A stretch of DNA of 64,000 nucleotides, taken from NCBI RefSeq assembly GCF_000383595.1, contig NZ_KB911581.1:3416265-3480264 (forward strand), written 5' to 3'. The notes under the pieces are model-generated. The model searched no databases, was not told where the DNA came from, and was given only the letters and a program-made list of their open reading frames with translations. Below are positions 46,732 through 55,347 of this stretch, piece by piece. Made by a program: the position numbers and the translations under genes. This stretch comes from Streptomyces bottropensis ATCC 25435 (GTDB lineage Bacteria > Actinomycetota > Actinomycetes > Streptomycetales > Streptomycetaceae). Each line of letters begins with the position of its first letter. Within the stretch, counting starts at the first letter, position 1.

Positions 46732-47153
46732 TCATTCCCGGGACTCTCGTTCCGTTCGCCCGGCACACGAAGGGGCGCAGCCCGGGCGGCAGTTCACGAG
46801 AACCACCCTCCCGGGAAGAGAACAGGGGCTCCCGGACAGCCGTCGCCGCGAACACCCTCGGCCCCGGCTCCGACCCCGGCATGCCCGCGCCCTCGGCCGG
46901 CCCTGCCCGACCGTTCCTCGCGTACCGCGCCGCCCGTTCCTCGCGTGCCCCCATGCCCGGGGTACCCCCGGCACGCGAGCGGCGCACGGGCCGGACCGGC
47001 ACAATCCGGCAGGAAGCCGCGCCGGGGGCTGTCAAGGCCCTGTCGGTCGACCGGCGAAGGGCTGCGGGGCAGGTCGGCATGTGATGGCATGACAGACGTC
47101 AGTCGAAAGGCCGGACCGGCCAGCTGCCGGTCCCTTCGTGGAAGGGACGATCA
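46732..47153. other. Long intergenic region
   Basis: About 420 bp, less GC-biased by codon position than genes. No open frame with streptomycete codon pattern, tRNA or strong hairpin was seen after the 40-bp palindrome. It must contain the promoter of the following secreted-protein gene; none could be picked with confidence. Confidence 0.5.
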
Positions 47154-48143
47154 GTGGCACCCCCGCAACCCTCGCAGGCCTCACAACCCCCCTCCGCCCG
47201 TCACCTCAGCCGGCGAACACTGCTCACGACGTCCGCCGCCGGCGCGGCCGCACTGCTCGTCGGATCCTCGGCCGCGACCGCCTCCGCCTCCGAGAGCACC
47301 TGGCCCGCCCTCATCCCGCTCCCGGGCGGCTTCCGCCCCGAGGGCATCGCCATCGGCGGCCACCACGCCTACCTGGGCTCCCTCGGCGACGGCTCGATCT
47401 ACCGCGCCGACCTGCGCACCGGCGAGGGGCGCATCGTCTCCGCGGGCCCCGGCACGCCCTCCGTCGGGCTCAAACTCGACGACCGGGGGCGGCTGTTCGT
47501 CGCCGGGCGCGCTCAGGGCGCCCGGGTGGTGGACGTCCGTACCGGCAGGATCATCGCGTCGTACCGGCTCACCACGAAGACGCCGACCTTCGCCAACGAC
47601 GTCTTCCTCACCCCGCGCGCCGCCTGGTTCACCGACTCGTTCCAGCCCGCCCTCTACGCCCTGCCGCTCGGCGGCAACGGCCGCCTGCCGGGCCCGGACA
47701 AGGTCGTCACGGTCGCACTGAGCGGCGACTGGACCCACGCCCCCGGCGAGGTCGTCAACGCCAACGGGATCACCGGCACCCCGGACGGCAGGGCCCTCCT
47801 GGTCGTCCAGTCCGGCGCGGGCGGCCTCCACCGGGTCGACCCCAGGACCGGTGTCACCGAACTCGTGGATCTCGGCGACGCGGCACCCCTCACCAACGGC
47901 GACGGCCTGCTGCTCCTCGGACGGCGGCTCTACGTCGTCCAGAACCGCCAGAACGCCATCGACGTGTTCAAGCTCTCGGCCGACGGCCGCAGCGGCATCT
48001 TCGAGGACCGCCTGACGGACCCCGACTTCGACGTCCCGACGACGGCCGCGGCCCACAACAACCGCCTCTACCTGCCCAACGCCCGCTTCACGACGACCCC
48101 GACGCCGGACACCTCGTACGCGGTGGTGGCGGTGAAGCGCTGA
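47154..48143 (+). CDS. Tat-secreted SMP-30-like beta-propeller protein
   Basis: A 329-aa secreted protein. The Tat motif is SRRTLLTTSAAGAAALLVGSSAATASA (19-45). The mature part is a six-bladed propeller: RPEGIAIGGHHAYLGSLGDGSIYRADL, VGLKLDDRGRLFVAGR, FANDVFLTPRAAWFTDSFQPALY, NANGITGTPDGRALLVVQS and NGDGLLLLGRRLYVVQNRQNAIDVF. This is the SMP-30/gluconolactonase/strictosidine-synthase-like fold. Metal-binding residues may include the Asn/Asp of FANDV and NANG. An extracellular lactonase or a sugar-binding protein are both possible. GTG 47154 has GAAGGGACG 8 nt upstream. Confidence 0.85.
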   Translation: MAPPQPSQASQPPSARHLSRRTLLTTSAAGAAALLVGSSAATASASESTWPALIPLPGGFRPEGIAIGGHHAYLGSLGDGSIYRADLRTGEGRIVSAGPGTPSVGLKLDDRGRLFVAGRAQGARVVDVRTGRIIASYRLTTKTPTFANDVFLTPRAAWFTDSFQPALYALPLGGNGRLPGPDKVVTVALSGDWTHAPGEVVNANGITGTPDGRALLVVQSGAGGLHRVDPRTGVTELVDLGDAAPLTNGDGLLLLGRRLYVVQNRQNAIDVFKLSADGRSGIFEDRLTDPDFDVPTTAAAHNNRLYLPNARFTTTPTPDTSYAVVAVKR

Positions 48144-48163
48144 CCACGCGGTGACGGCCGGTG

Positions 48164-48196
48164 CGTTCCCCGTGTCCCGAAGGGGCACGGGGAACG
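48164..48196. terminator. Terminator between convergent genes
   Basis: CGTTCCCCGTG (48164-48174) pairs with CACGGGGAACG (48186-48196), 11 bp, with CCC/GGG pairing possible inside the loop. Confidence 0.75.
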
Positions 48197-48259
48197 ACGC
48201 GAACAGCCACCACGGACCCGCCGGATTCCGCGCGGTGACACCCGTCGGGTCAGGGCGTC

Positions 48260-49303
48260 TCAGTCGTCCGACGAATCCTCGTCCTCGGCCCCGGAATCGC
48301 TACCGGCTTCGCTCCCGGCGTCCGTCCCGGTCTCGGTGTCGGCCTCCGGCCGCGCCGGCTTCGGCGGACGCGTACGCCCGCTGGGATTGTCCTTGGGATT
48401 CCACGCCCCGGCGGTTCCGTCGCCGCCGTCGACCGTGGCGTGACCGCCCGACGCGGGACCGCCCCCGTCACGGCGCCGCAGATACCGCTCGAACTCGCGC
48501 GCGATCGCCTCTCCCGACGCCTCCGGCAGCTCCGCCGTGTCCCGGGCCTCCTCCAGCGTCTGCACGTACTCGGCGACCTCGCTGTCCTCCGCCGCCAGCT
48601 GGTCCACGCCCACCTGCCAGGCGCGCGCGTCCTCGGGCAGCTCGCCCAGCGGGATGCGCACGTCGATGAGATCCTCCAGCCGGTTCAGCAGGGCCAGCGT
48701 GGCCTTCGGGTTCGGCGGCTGCGACACGTAGTGCGGCACCGCGGCCCAGAGCGAGACGGCCGGGACGCCCGCGTGCGTGCACGCCTCCTGGAGGATGCCG
48801 ACGATCCCCGTGGGGCCCTCGTACTTGGTCTCCTCCAGGTCCATCCGCCGCGCCAGGTCCGGGTCGGACGTGACACCGCTGACCGGGACCGGACGTGTGT
48901 GCGGGGTGTCCCCGAGCAGCGCGCCCATGATGACCACCAGCTCCACGCCCAGCTCGTGCGCGAAGCCCAGCAGCTCGTTGCAGAACGACCGCCAGCGCAT
49001 CGACGGTTCGATGCCCCGGACGAGGACCAGATCGCGGGGCTTGTCACCGCCGACCCGGACCACCGACAACCTTGTCGTCGGCCAGGTGATCTTCCGCACG
49101 CCGCCGTCCAGCCACACCGTGGGGCGGTTCACCTGGAAGTCGTAGTAGTCCTCGGCGTCCAGCGCCGCGAACACCTCGCCCTTCCACTCCTTGTCCAGAT
49201 GCGCGACCGCGGTGGAGGCTGCGTCGCCGGCGTCGTTCCAGCCTTCGAACGCGGCCACCATCACTGGGTCGATCAGCTCGGGAACCCCCTCCAGCTCGAT
49301 CAC
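48260..49303 (-). CDS. PAC2-family protein (proteasome assembly chaperone-like)
   Basis: A 347-aa cytoplasmic protein. The PAC2 domain spans about 10-260: PVMVAAFEGWNDAGDAASTAVAHL, EDYYDFQVNRPTV, DLVLVRGIEPSMRWRSFCNELLGFAHELGVELVVIMGALLGDTPHTRPVPV and TGIVGILQEACTHAGVPAVSLWAAVPHYVSQPPNPKATLALL. Family members in actinobacteria are conserved near the proteasome/Pup genes in some genomes, but binding partners are not established. An acidic disordered tail (about 300-347, Asp/Glu/Ser) follows. GTG 49303 has AAGGAGG 7 nt upstream. Confidence 0.9.
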   Translation of the reverse strand: MIELEGVPELIDPVMVAAFEGWNDAGDAASTAVAHLDKEWKGEVFAALDAEDYYDFQVNRPTVWLDGGVRKITWPTTRLSVVRVGGDKPRDLVLVRGIEPSMRWRSFCNELLGFAHELGVELVVIMGALLGDTPHTRPVPVSGVTSDPDLARRMDLEETKYEGPTGIVGILQEACTHAGVPAVSLWAAVPHYVSQPPNPKATLALLNRLEDLIDVRIPLGELPEDARAWQVGVDQLAAEDSEVAEYVQTLEEARDTAELPEASGEAIAREFERYLRRRDGGGPASGGHATVDGGDGTAGAWNPKDNPSGRTRPPKPARPEADTETGTDAGSEAGSDSGAEDEDSSDD

Positions 49304-49461
49304 CCAGCGCCTCCTTCCGACGTGCCCTCGCGTACGCCCCAACCTTACGGCGTGCCGAGGGGGCCTCCGCAGCCCCCTTGCACGGGGGAGTGAACGGATC
49401 AATGCCCCGTTCGCACGGCACAAACACGCGTCGGCGGTCCGGGCCCGCGGTGATCGACTTC

Positions 49462-50133
49462 TCAGAGCGTGGAACGCAGCCACTGCTCCACGCTCGCGAT
49501 GTGCACCGTGGCCCAGGAACGCGCGGCGTCGGCGTCGCGGTCGCGCAGGGCGGCCAGGATGGCGCGGTGCTCGTGCAGGGTCCGGCTGACGGCGTCTTCC
49601 TGGGTCAGGCCGCGCCAGATGCGGGCCCGGGTGGTCGGCCCCGACAGGCCGTCGAGGAGCGAGCACAGCACGGAGTTCCCGGAACTCTGCACGATGCCCC
49701 GGTGGAACTCCAGGTCGCAGGCGACCAGTTCCTCCACCGACGGTTCGGTGCCGAGCTTGTCCAGCTGGGTCGTCAGCGCGTCCAGCTGCTGCTCGCTGAT
49801 CCTCAGGGCGGCCATCGCCGTGGCGGCCGGCTCCAGTATCCGGCGCACGGCGAGGAACTCCAGGACCGTGTCGTCGCGGTGGAAGTCGACGACGAAACTC
49901 AGCGCTTCGAGGAGGAGCTGGGGATCGAGGCTGGTGACATAGGTGCCGTCGCCCTGCCGTACGTCGAGGATGCGGATCAGCGACAGGGCACGCACGGCCT
50001 CGCGCAGCGAGTTGCGGGACAGCCCGAGATCGGCGGCCAGCTCGCTCTCCTTGGGGAGCCGGTCGCCGGGGCGCAGCGCGCCGGAGACGATCATGCCCTT
50101 GATCTTCTCGATCGCCTCGTCGGTGACTGCCAT
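49462..50133 (-). CDS. FadR-subfamily GntR regulator
   Basis: A 223-aa regulator with a GntR winged helix (IEKIKGMIVSGALRPGDRLPKESELAADLGLSRNSLREAVRALSLIRILDVRQGDGTYV) and an FCD domain (ACDLEFHRGIVQSSGNSVLCSLLDGLS, HEHRAILAALRDRDADAARSWATVHI). A perfect 21-bp inverted repeat sits 19 nt upstream of its start, so it is probably self-regulated. The neighbouring genes that it might originally have controlled are gene fragments. Effector likely a carboxylic acid or sugar acid, as for other FCD proteins; unknown here. ATG 50133 has AGGGAGG upstream. Confidence 0.9.
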   Translation of the reverse strand: MAVTDEAIEKIKGMIVSGALRPGDRLPKESELAADLGLSRNSLREAVRALSLIRILDVRQGDGTYVTSLDPQLLLEALSFVVDFHRDDTVLEFLAVRRILEPAATAMAALRISEQQLDALTTQLDKLGTEPSVEELVACDLEFHRGIVQSSGNSVLCSLLDGLSGPTTRARIWRGLTQEDAVSRTLHEHRAILAALRDRDADAARSWATVHIASVEQWLRSTL

Positions 50134-50152
50134 GGGTGAACCCTCCCTGTCG

Positions 50153-50173
50153 TTCAGACATCCGATGTCTGAA
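50153..50173. promoter_or_regulatory. Perfect palindromic operator of the GntR gene
   Basis: Arms TTCAGACAT (50153-50161) and ATGTCTGAA (50165-50173), 3-nt spacer CCG. It lies 19 nt before the GntR ATG, in the typical position for autorepression. Confidence 0.8.
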
Positions 50174-50321
50174 GGACATTATGGATGCTCCAGCGCCTCT
50201 ATCAGGCCAATGCCTGCGAATCGGCCGACGTCGGCGAGGGACAGGACCGGGTCGGCCCGCTCCGTCCCCGCCGCGTCGAACGGTGGTTCCCGTCGGTTTT
50301 CCCAGGTCATGTACGGTGTCG

Positions 50322-50442
50322 ATGCTGGAGGGCGAGCGCGAGGGCTGGTCGGCCGAGGAGGCACGTGCCGCCGTCGCCCGGGTCCGCGAGGCCCGGCCGA
50401 CCGCCGTGAACCTGATGGTGTGCGTGGACCGCGTCATGACCT
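50322..50442 (+). pseudogene. mtnA fragment (methylthioribose-1-phosphate isomerase)
   Basis: A short in-frame remnant MLEGEREGWSAEEARAAVARVREARPTAVNLMVCVDRVM. ARPTAVNL and the following VDRVM match the conserved early part of MtnA in the 5-methylthioribose salvage pathway. The N-terminal start and the entire catalytic remainder (about 300 residues) are missing; sequence after 50442 no longer matches. It is one of three methionine-salvage fragments in 1 kb. Confidence 0.72.
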
Positions 50443-50521
50443 GCGTGTGGGAGGTGTCGGCGGGCGAACTGCCGGGGGATCGCCTGCGGCAGGGACGACA
50501 CGCGCGCCCGCCGTACGAGGA

Positions 50522-50552
50522 GGCGGCCCCGGTCACCTCGACCGGGGCCGCC
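50522..50552. terminator. Hairpin terminator of the former mtnB
   Basis: GGCGGCCCCGGT (50522-50533) and its exact complement (50541-50552), loop CACCTCG. It lies 28 nt beyond the stop of the mtnB fragment on the minus strand and is apparently an intact terminator of that lost gene. Confidence 0.78.
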
Positions 50553-50580
50553 TCCCCACGGATGGCCGGCTCAGGTGTGC

Positions 50581-50690
50581 TCAGCGCTGGGTGAGCTCCA
50601 ACTCCAGCAGCCACTCGACCACTTCGGTGTGGTGACGGGTCTGGCGGGGGGGTGGCGCCCCAGACGTACAGGCCGTGCCCGGCGACGACC
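50581..50690 (-). pseudogene. mtnB C-terminal fragment (methylthioribulose-1-phosphate dehydratase), frameshifted
   Basis: On the minus strand the last about 35 codons of MtnB are readable: VVAGHGLYVWGAT in one frame and RQTRHHTEVVEWLLELELTQR then TGA in another. Deleting one G from the seven-G run at 50646-50652 restores one frame, so a single-base slip interrupted it. The catalytic, zinc-binding N-terminal part is absent; the neighbouring DNA is mtnK-like on the opposite strand. A terminator still follows at 50522-50552. Confidence 0.72.
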
Positions 50691-51337
50691 TCTCCGAGCC
50701 GTACATCGAGCACGCACACAACCACTGGCACCCGGCACTGGACGACCTGGCCGCCGCCTTCCGCGCGGACACCGTGCTGCGCACCGTGGTCGCCGACCTG
50801 CGCCATGTCTTCATGACGAGCGCCCAGGCCCTCCTGCACGGCGACCTCCACTCGGGCAGCGTCATGGTCGGCGAACGCCAGGGTGCCCACGTGGTGCGGG
50901 TCTTCGACCCCGAGTTCTCCTTCGTCGGCCCCATCGGGTTCGACCTCGGCCTGTACTGGGCCAACGCGCTCGTCTCCGAGGAACGGGCCCGCGCCCTGGG
51001 GGCCCTCACGGACCACGGCGAGCAGCTCCGGCTGTCCTCGGAGGCGTTCGAGACCGAGTTCCGGCGCCTGTGGCCCACCCGCGTCGACACCTTCTTCGAT
51101 GACGCCTACCTGGGCCGCTTCCTGCGCCGCGTCTGGACGGAGTCCCTGGGCTTCGCCGGCACGGAGATCATCCGCCGCATCATCGGCTTCGCCCACCTCA
51201 CCGACCTGACGACCCTGCCCGACCCGGCCCCGGCGTCGCGTCGGGCGCTGCTGCTGGGCCGTGAACTCGTCGTCCGTCGTACGGAGCTGACCTCACCGGA
51301 CGCCGTCCGCGACCTCGTGGCCTCACCACTGGGATGA
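50690..51337 (+). pseudogene. mtnK 3' portion (methylthioribose kinase), N-terminally truncated
   Basis: The frame from about 50690 encodes about 215 residues of an APH/MtnK-type kinase: SEPYIEHAHNHWHP, LLHGDLHSGSVMV (catalytic loop) and VFDPEFSFVGPIGFDLGLYWANAL (metal-binding DPE). Intact MtnK is about 400 residues, so the nucleotide-binding N-lobe is missing. GTG 50675 could start translation but would make a kinase without its ATP-binding lobe. The break coincides with the inverted mtnB remnant, so a rearrangement joined them. The frame itself is open to the TGA at 51337, implying recent loss or residual function. Confidence 0.75.
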
Positions 51338-51892
51338 CTCGGCGTCGAACCACTCCTTCCCGGCGGCCCAGTGGGCGACCCAGCCGGCGAAGCCGGGCGC
51401 GGAGGTCGTGTGGCCGAACTCCGCGCCGAACGGCAGGGCACCCACATCGGTGACGTGCCATATGTGTCCCCGATGGGGACCGGTGACGACGAGATGCCAG
51501 TTCATGGCGCAGCCATCGGTCCCGAGCACGACCGAGCCATGGTCGCTCACCGCGTCGATCACGGAGCCCGGGTCCTCGTAGGGCCCCTCGTCCTCCTCCC
51601 ACAGCCACGCGGCCGTGAGCGGGAACGGCTCGCCCAGGGCACGGTCCGCCCCGTCGCCCCAGTCCACGGGCAGGTCGCCCAGCCCCACGAGCCCGTACTC
51701 CGGCGGCCCCTGCGACGACCCGTCGGACACCTCCGCCACGAACGTGCGGTACGGCTCCGGGAGCACCACCCCGTGCTCCGCCTCGAAGGCGTGCACGGCC
51801 GCCCAGCCAAGGGCCGACTGCCCGCCGTCGTCCACGGCGAACGCCTCGCGCAGGGCGGCCAGGTCTGCGGGAACGGCGTGATCGATGTTCAT
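51323..51892 (-). CDS. SMI1/KNR4-family protein
   Basis: A 189-aa protein with the SMI1_KNR4 fold: ALGWAAVHAFEAEHGVVLPEPYRTFVAEVSDGSSQGPPEYGLVGLGDLP near 28-75, then WHLVVTGPHRGHIWHVTDVGALPFG. Family members are often immunity proteins for polymorphic toxins or partners of contact-dependent systems; others are cellular regulators. No toxin gene is next to it. Its 3' end overlaps the mtnK fragment by 15 nt in convergent orientation. ATG 51892 lacks a good ribosome site; the start is therefore uncertain. Confidence 0.78.
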   Translation of the reverse strand: MNIDHAVPADLAALREAFAVDDGGQSALGWAAVHAFEAEHGVVLPEPYRTFVAEVSDGSSQGPPEYGLVGLGDLPVDWGDGADRALGEPFPLTAAWLWEEDEGPYEDPGSVIDAVSDHGSVVLGTDGCAMNWHLVVTGPHRGHIWHVTDVGALPFGAEFGHTTSAPGFAGWVAHWAAGKEWFDAESSQW

Positions 51893-51951
51893 GCGCTCAT
51901 GAAAACATCGGCCACTGACAGCAAGAGGCGCAGCAGCCGGGCGGGCATGCC

Positions 51952-51987
51952 GAAGGGGCGGCCCCACAGGTGTGGAGCCGCCCCTTC
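51952..51987 (-). terminator. Terminator of the glycerol operon
   Basis: GAAGGGGCGGC (51952-51962) pairs with GCCGCCCCTTC (51977-51987) with five further pairs (CCACA/TGTGG) in the loop. It is 50 nt after the glpD stop on the minus strand. Confidence 0.8.
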
Positions 51988-52036
51988 CGCTCGGTGCCCG
52001 CCCCGGTCAGGGGAGGAGGCCGGCGCCGAAACCCGG

Positions 52037-53653
52037 TTACTTCTTGTCGAGCAGGTCCTGGACCTTCGCGCGGACCTCGTCCGTGGCCAGCCCTCGTATC
52101 GTCAGGGTCGTCCGGCGGCGCAGCACGTCGTCGGCGGTCTCGGCCCACTCGGTGTCGCGGGCGTAGACGACCTGCGCCCAGATCTCGGGGGCGTCCGGGT
52201 GGACGCGCTCGCCCAGCTCGGGGTTCTCGTTGGCGAGGCGGGCGATGTCGAAGGCCAGTGAGCCGTAGTGCGTGGCCAGGTGGCGGGCCGTGTCGGCGCC
52301 CATGCGGGGGCCGGGGGCCGGGCGGTCGACGAGGAGGCGGTGGGCCACCGCGCGCGGGTTGGCGACGCCCGGCAGCGGCAGCTTCTTGGGCAGGGAGGCG
52401 ACCGGCTCGAAGTCCTCGCCCAGCGGGTGGCCGGGGAGCGCCTCCAGCTTCTTCATGATGGTGCGGCCGATGTGCCGGAAGGTCGTCCACTTGCCGCCCG
52501 CGACGGACAGCATGCCGCCCCGGCCCTCGGTGACGACCGTCTCGCGCTTGGCCTTCGCGGTGTCACCGGGACCGCCCGGCAGCACCCGCAGACCGGCGAA
52601 CGAGTACGTGATCAGGTCACGGTCGAGCTGCTGGTCGCGGATGGAGAACGCGGCCTCGTCGAGTATCTGGGCCGTGTCCTTCTCGGTGACCGCGACATCC
52701 GCCGGGTCGCCCTCGTACACCTCGTCGGTGGTGCCGAGCAGCAGCATGTCCTCCCAGGGGAGGGCGAAGGTGATGCGGTACTTGTCGATGGGGGTGGCGA
52801 GCGCGGCCTTCCACGGAGCGGTCCGCTTCAGGACCAGGTGCGCGCCCTTGGAGAGGCGGATCGAGGGGGCCGCGTCCGGGTTCTCCATCTTGCGCAGGTG
52901 GTCGACCCACGGCCCGGTCGCGTTCAGCACGAGCCGGGCGTTGACGCCGAACTCGTCGCCGGACAGCCGGTCGCGCAGCTCGGCACCGGTCACCCGGCCC
53001 TTGGTGAACCGCAGCCCGGTGACCTCGGCGTGGTTCAGGACGACGGCACCCGACTCGACGGCCGCGCGGACCGTCATCAGGGCCATCCGGGAGTCGTTCA
53101 TCTGGTCGTCGCCGTACACGGCCACGGCCTTGAGGTTGTCGGTGCGCAGCTCGGGCACGTCCTGCGCCGCCTTGGCGGGGGAGAGGAGGTGGCCGACGCC
53201 GTCACCGAACGCCGACAGCGCGGAGTAGGCGAAGACGCCCGCCCCGAGCTTCGCCGCGCCGTGCGGCCCGCCCTTGTACACGGGGAGGTAGAACGTGAGC
53301 GGGTTCGCCAGGTGGGGGGCCACCTGGCGGGAGACCGCACGGCGCTCGAAGTGGTTCTCCGCCACCAGCTTCACCGCGCCGGTCTGCAGATAGCGCAGGC
53401 CGCCGTGGAGCAGCTTGGAGGAGGCGGAGGAGGTGGCGCCGGCGAAGTCGCCGGCGTCGACCAGAGCCACCCTGAGCCCGGACTGCGCGGCGTGCCAGGC
53501 GGTGGAGATGCCCAGGATGCCGCCGCCGATCACGAGGAGGTCGTACGACGCCTTGGAGAGCTGCTCCCGGGTCTCGGCACGGCTCGGGTTCGAGCCGGAC
53601 GCCGGGCGCGTCCCCAGGGCAGGCAGGGTCTGCAGGGTGGTCTGACTGGTCAT
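52037..53653 (-). CDS. glpD: Glycerol-3-phosphate dehydrogenase GlpD
   Basis: Oxidises glycerol-3-phosphate to dihydroxyacetone phosphate, passing electrons to the quinone pool. A 538-aa FAD enzyme with dinucleotide motif DLLVIGGGILGISTAWHAAQSGLRVALVDAGDFAGATSSASSKLLHGGLRYL (37-88), substrate-domain block NATGPWVDHLR, LPWEDMLLLGTTDEVYEG and a C-terminal helical domain (DEVRAKVQDLLDKK). Third gene of the glpF-glpK-glpD operon controlled by GylR. ATG 53653 with GAGGAG about 12 nt upstream. Confidence 0.95.
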   Translation of the reverse strand: MTSQTTLQTLPALGTRPASGSNPSRAETREQLSKASYDLLVIGGGILGISTAWHAAQSGLRVALVDAGDFAGATSSASSKLLHGGLRYLQTGAVKLVAENHFERRAVSRQVAPHLANPLTFYLPVYKGGPHGAAKLGAGVFAYSALSAFGDGVGHLLSPAKAAQDVPELRTDNLKAVAVYGDDQMNDSRMALMTVRAAVESGAVVLNHAEVTGLRFTKGRVTGAELRDRLSGDEFGVNARLVLNATGPWVDHLRKMENPDAAPSIRLSKGAHLVLKRTAPWKAALATPIDKYRITFALPWEDMLLLGTTDEVYEGDPADVAVTEKDTAQILDEAAFSIRDQQLDRDLITYSFAGLRVLPGGPGDTAKAKRETVVTEGRGGMLSVAGGKWTTFRHIGRTIMKKLEALPGHPLGEDFEPVASLPKKLPLPGVANPRAVAHRLLVDRPAPGPRMGADTARHLATHYGSLAFDIARLANENPELGERVHPDAPEIWAQVVYARDTEWAETADDVLRRRTTLTIRGLATDEVRAKVQDLLDKK

Positions 53654-53707
53654 GTCGGGTTATTACTCCTCATCAGAGCTGGTGTCGGAGCCGTCGCGGG
53701 CTCCGGA

Positions 53708-55246
53708 TCAGCTCTCGTCCTCGAGCCAGCCCATGGTCCGCTCGACGGCCTTGAGCCAGCTCTTGTACTCACGGTCGCGGGTCTCCGCGTCCATGCGGGG
53801 GGTCCACTCGGCGGCCCGCCGCCAGTTGGCGCGCAGGTCGTCGGTGCTGTTCCAGAAGCCGACGGCGAGACCGGCGGCGTAGGCGGCGCCGAGGCAGGTG
53901 GTCTCGGCGACCATCGGGCGCACCACGGGCGCGTCGAGGAAGTCCGAGAGGGTCTGCATCAGCAGGTTGTTGGAGGTCATGCCGCCGTCGACCTTGAGGG
54001 CCGCGAGCTCGACGCCCGAGTCCTTGGTCATGGCGTCCGTGATCTCGCGGGTCTGCCAGGCGGTGGCCTCCAGGACGGCGCGCGCGAGGTGCGCCTTGGT
54101 GACGTACCGGGTGAGGCCGGCGATCACACCGCGGGCGTCGGAGCGCCAGTACGGGGCGAACAGACCGGAGAAGGCCGGTACGAAGTACGCGCCGCCGTTG
54201 TCCTCGACCGAGAGCGCGAGGGTCTCGATCTCGGCGGCGGTGGAGATGAGGCCCATCTGGTCCCGCATCCACTGCACCAGCGAACCGGTGACGGCGATCG
54301 AGCCCTCCAGCGCGTAGACCGGCTTCTGGTCGCCGATCCGGTAGCCGACCGTGGTCAGCAGGCCGCTGTAGGAGTTGATGATCTTCTCACCGGTGTTCAG
54401 CAGCATGAACGTGCCGGTGCCGTACGTGGACTTGGCCTCGCCCTCCTCGAAGCAGGTCTGGCCGAACAGGGCCGCCTGCTGGTCGCCGAGCGCGGAGGCG
54501 ACCGGAATGCCGCCCAGCAGGTCGCCGAGCCGGCCGCCGGCGACCTCGCCGTACACCTCGGCGGAGGAACGGATCTCCGGGAGCATCGACAGCGGGACGC
54601 CGATGGACTCGGCGATCTTGTCGTCCCACTCCAGGGTGTGCAGGTTCATCAGCATGGTGCGGGAGGCGTTGGTGACGTCGGTGTAGTGCTTGCCGCCGTC
54701 GACACCGCCCGTCAGGTTCCAGATGACCCAGCTGTCCATGGTGCCGAAGAGGATGTCGCCGGCCTCGGCGCGCTCGCGCAGGCCCTCGACGTTGTCGAGC
54801 AGCCAGCGGGCCTTGGGGCCGGCGAAGTACGAGGCCAGCGGCAGGCCCGTCTCGCGGCGGAAGCGGTCCTGGCCGACGTTGCGGCCGAGCTCGCGGCACA
54901 GGGCGTCGGTCCGGGTGTCCTGCCAGACGATGGCGTTGTGGACGGGCTCACCGGTGTTCTTGTCCCAGAGCAGCGTGGTCTCGCGCTGGTTGGTGATGCC
55001 GATGGCCTTGATGTCGTCGCGGGTGATGCCGGCCTTCTCGATGGCCCCGGCGACGACCTCCTGGACGTTCGTCCAGATCTCGGTGGCGTCGTGCTCGACC
55101 CAGCCCGGCTTCGGGAAGATCTGCTCGTGCTCCTTCTGGTCGACGGAGACGATGCGTCCGTCGCGGTCGAAGACGATGCAGCGGCTGGACGTGGTGCCCT
55201 GGTCGATGGCGGCGATGAAGGGCCCGGCGGTGTGTGCGTCGGTCAC
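53708..55246 (-). CDS. glpK: Glycerol kinase GlpK
   Basis: Phosphorylates glycerol with ATP. A 512-aa FGGY kinase: [21 protein letters not shown] (phosphate-1), [69 protein letters not shown] and [20 protein letters not shown], plus [17 protein letters not shown] 55246 is chosen because CAGGAGCACACC gives a good ribosome site; GTG 55267 is 7 codons upstream. Second gene of the operon between glpF and glpD. In many bacteria it is the control point of glycerol use. Confidence 0.96.
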   Translation of the reverse strand: MTDAHTAGPFIAAIDQGTTSSRCIVFDRDGRIVSVDQKEHEQIFPKPGWVEHDATEIWTNVQEVVAGAIEKAGITRDDIKAIGITNQRETTLLWDKNTGEPVHNAIVWQDTRTDALCRELGRNVGQDRFRRETGLPLASYFAGPKARWLLDNVEGLRERAEAGDILFGTMDSWVIWNLTGGVDGGKHYTDVTNASRTMLMNLHTLEWDDKIAESIGVPLSMLPEIRSSAEVYGEVAGGRLGDLLGGIPVASALGDQQAALFGQTCFEEGEAKSTYGTGTFMLLNTGEKIINSYSGLLTTVGYRIGDQKPVYALEGSIAVTGSLVQWMRDQMGLISTAAEIETLALSVEDNGGAYFVPAFSGLFAPYWRSDARGVIAGLTRYVTKAHLARAVLEATAWQTREITDAMTKDSGVELAALKVDGGMTSNNLLMQTLSDFLDAPVVRPMVAETTCLGAAYAAGLAVGFWNSTDDLRANWRRAAEWTPRMDAETRDREYKSWLKAVERTMGWLEDES

Positions 55247-55347
55247 GGTGTGCTCCTGAAAGTTCACTGGGTATGGGGCTGTACGTACGGCGCGTACCGA
55301 GTGTTCCGCGGAATCCCGGGTTTCCCGGGACCCGCGGCTCGGCGCTC

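Noticed and set aside
46617..47153. Small open frames in the gap after mshC
   Set aside because: No ribosome sites or codon bias; sequence includes a terminator palindrome.
50179..50364. Minus-strand frame ending VLSLADVGRFAGIGLIEALEHP as the 3' end of another lost gene
   Set aside because: The about 40-residue tail looks protein-like but I recognise no family, so it was not annotated.
50675..51337. Functional methylthioribose kinase
   Set aside because: The nucleotide-binding N-lobe is missing and the gene is flanked by other mtn fragments, so it is treated as a pseudogene.
51323..51892. SMI1/KNR4 gene as immunity part of a toxin system
   Set aside because: No toxin, secretion or polymorphic-toxin gene is adjacent; the fold alone is not sufficient.
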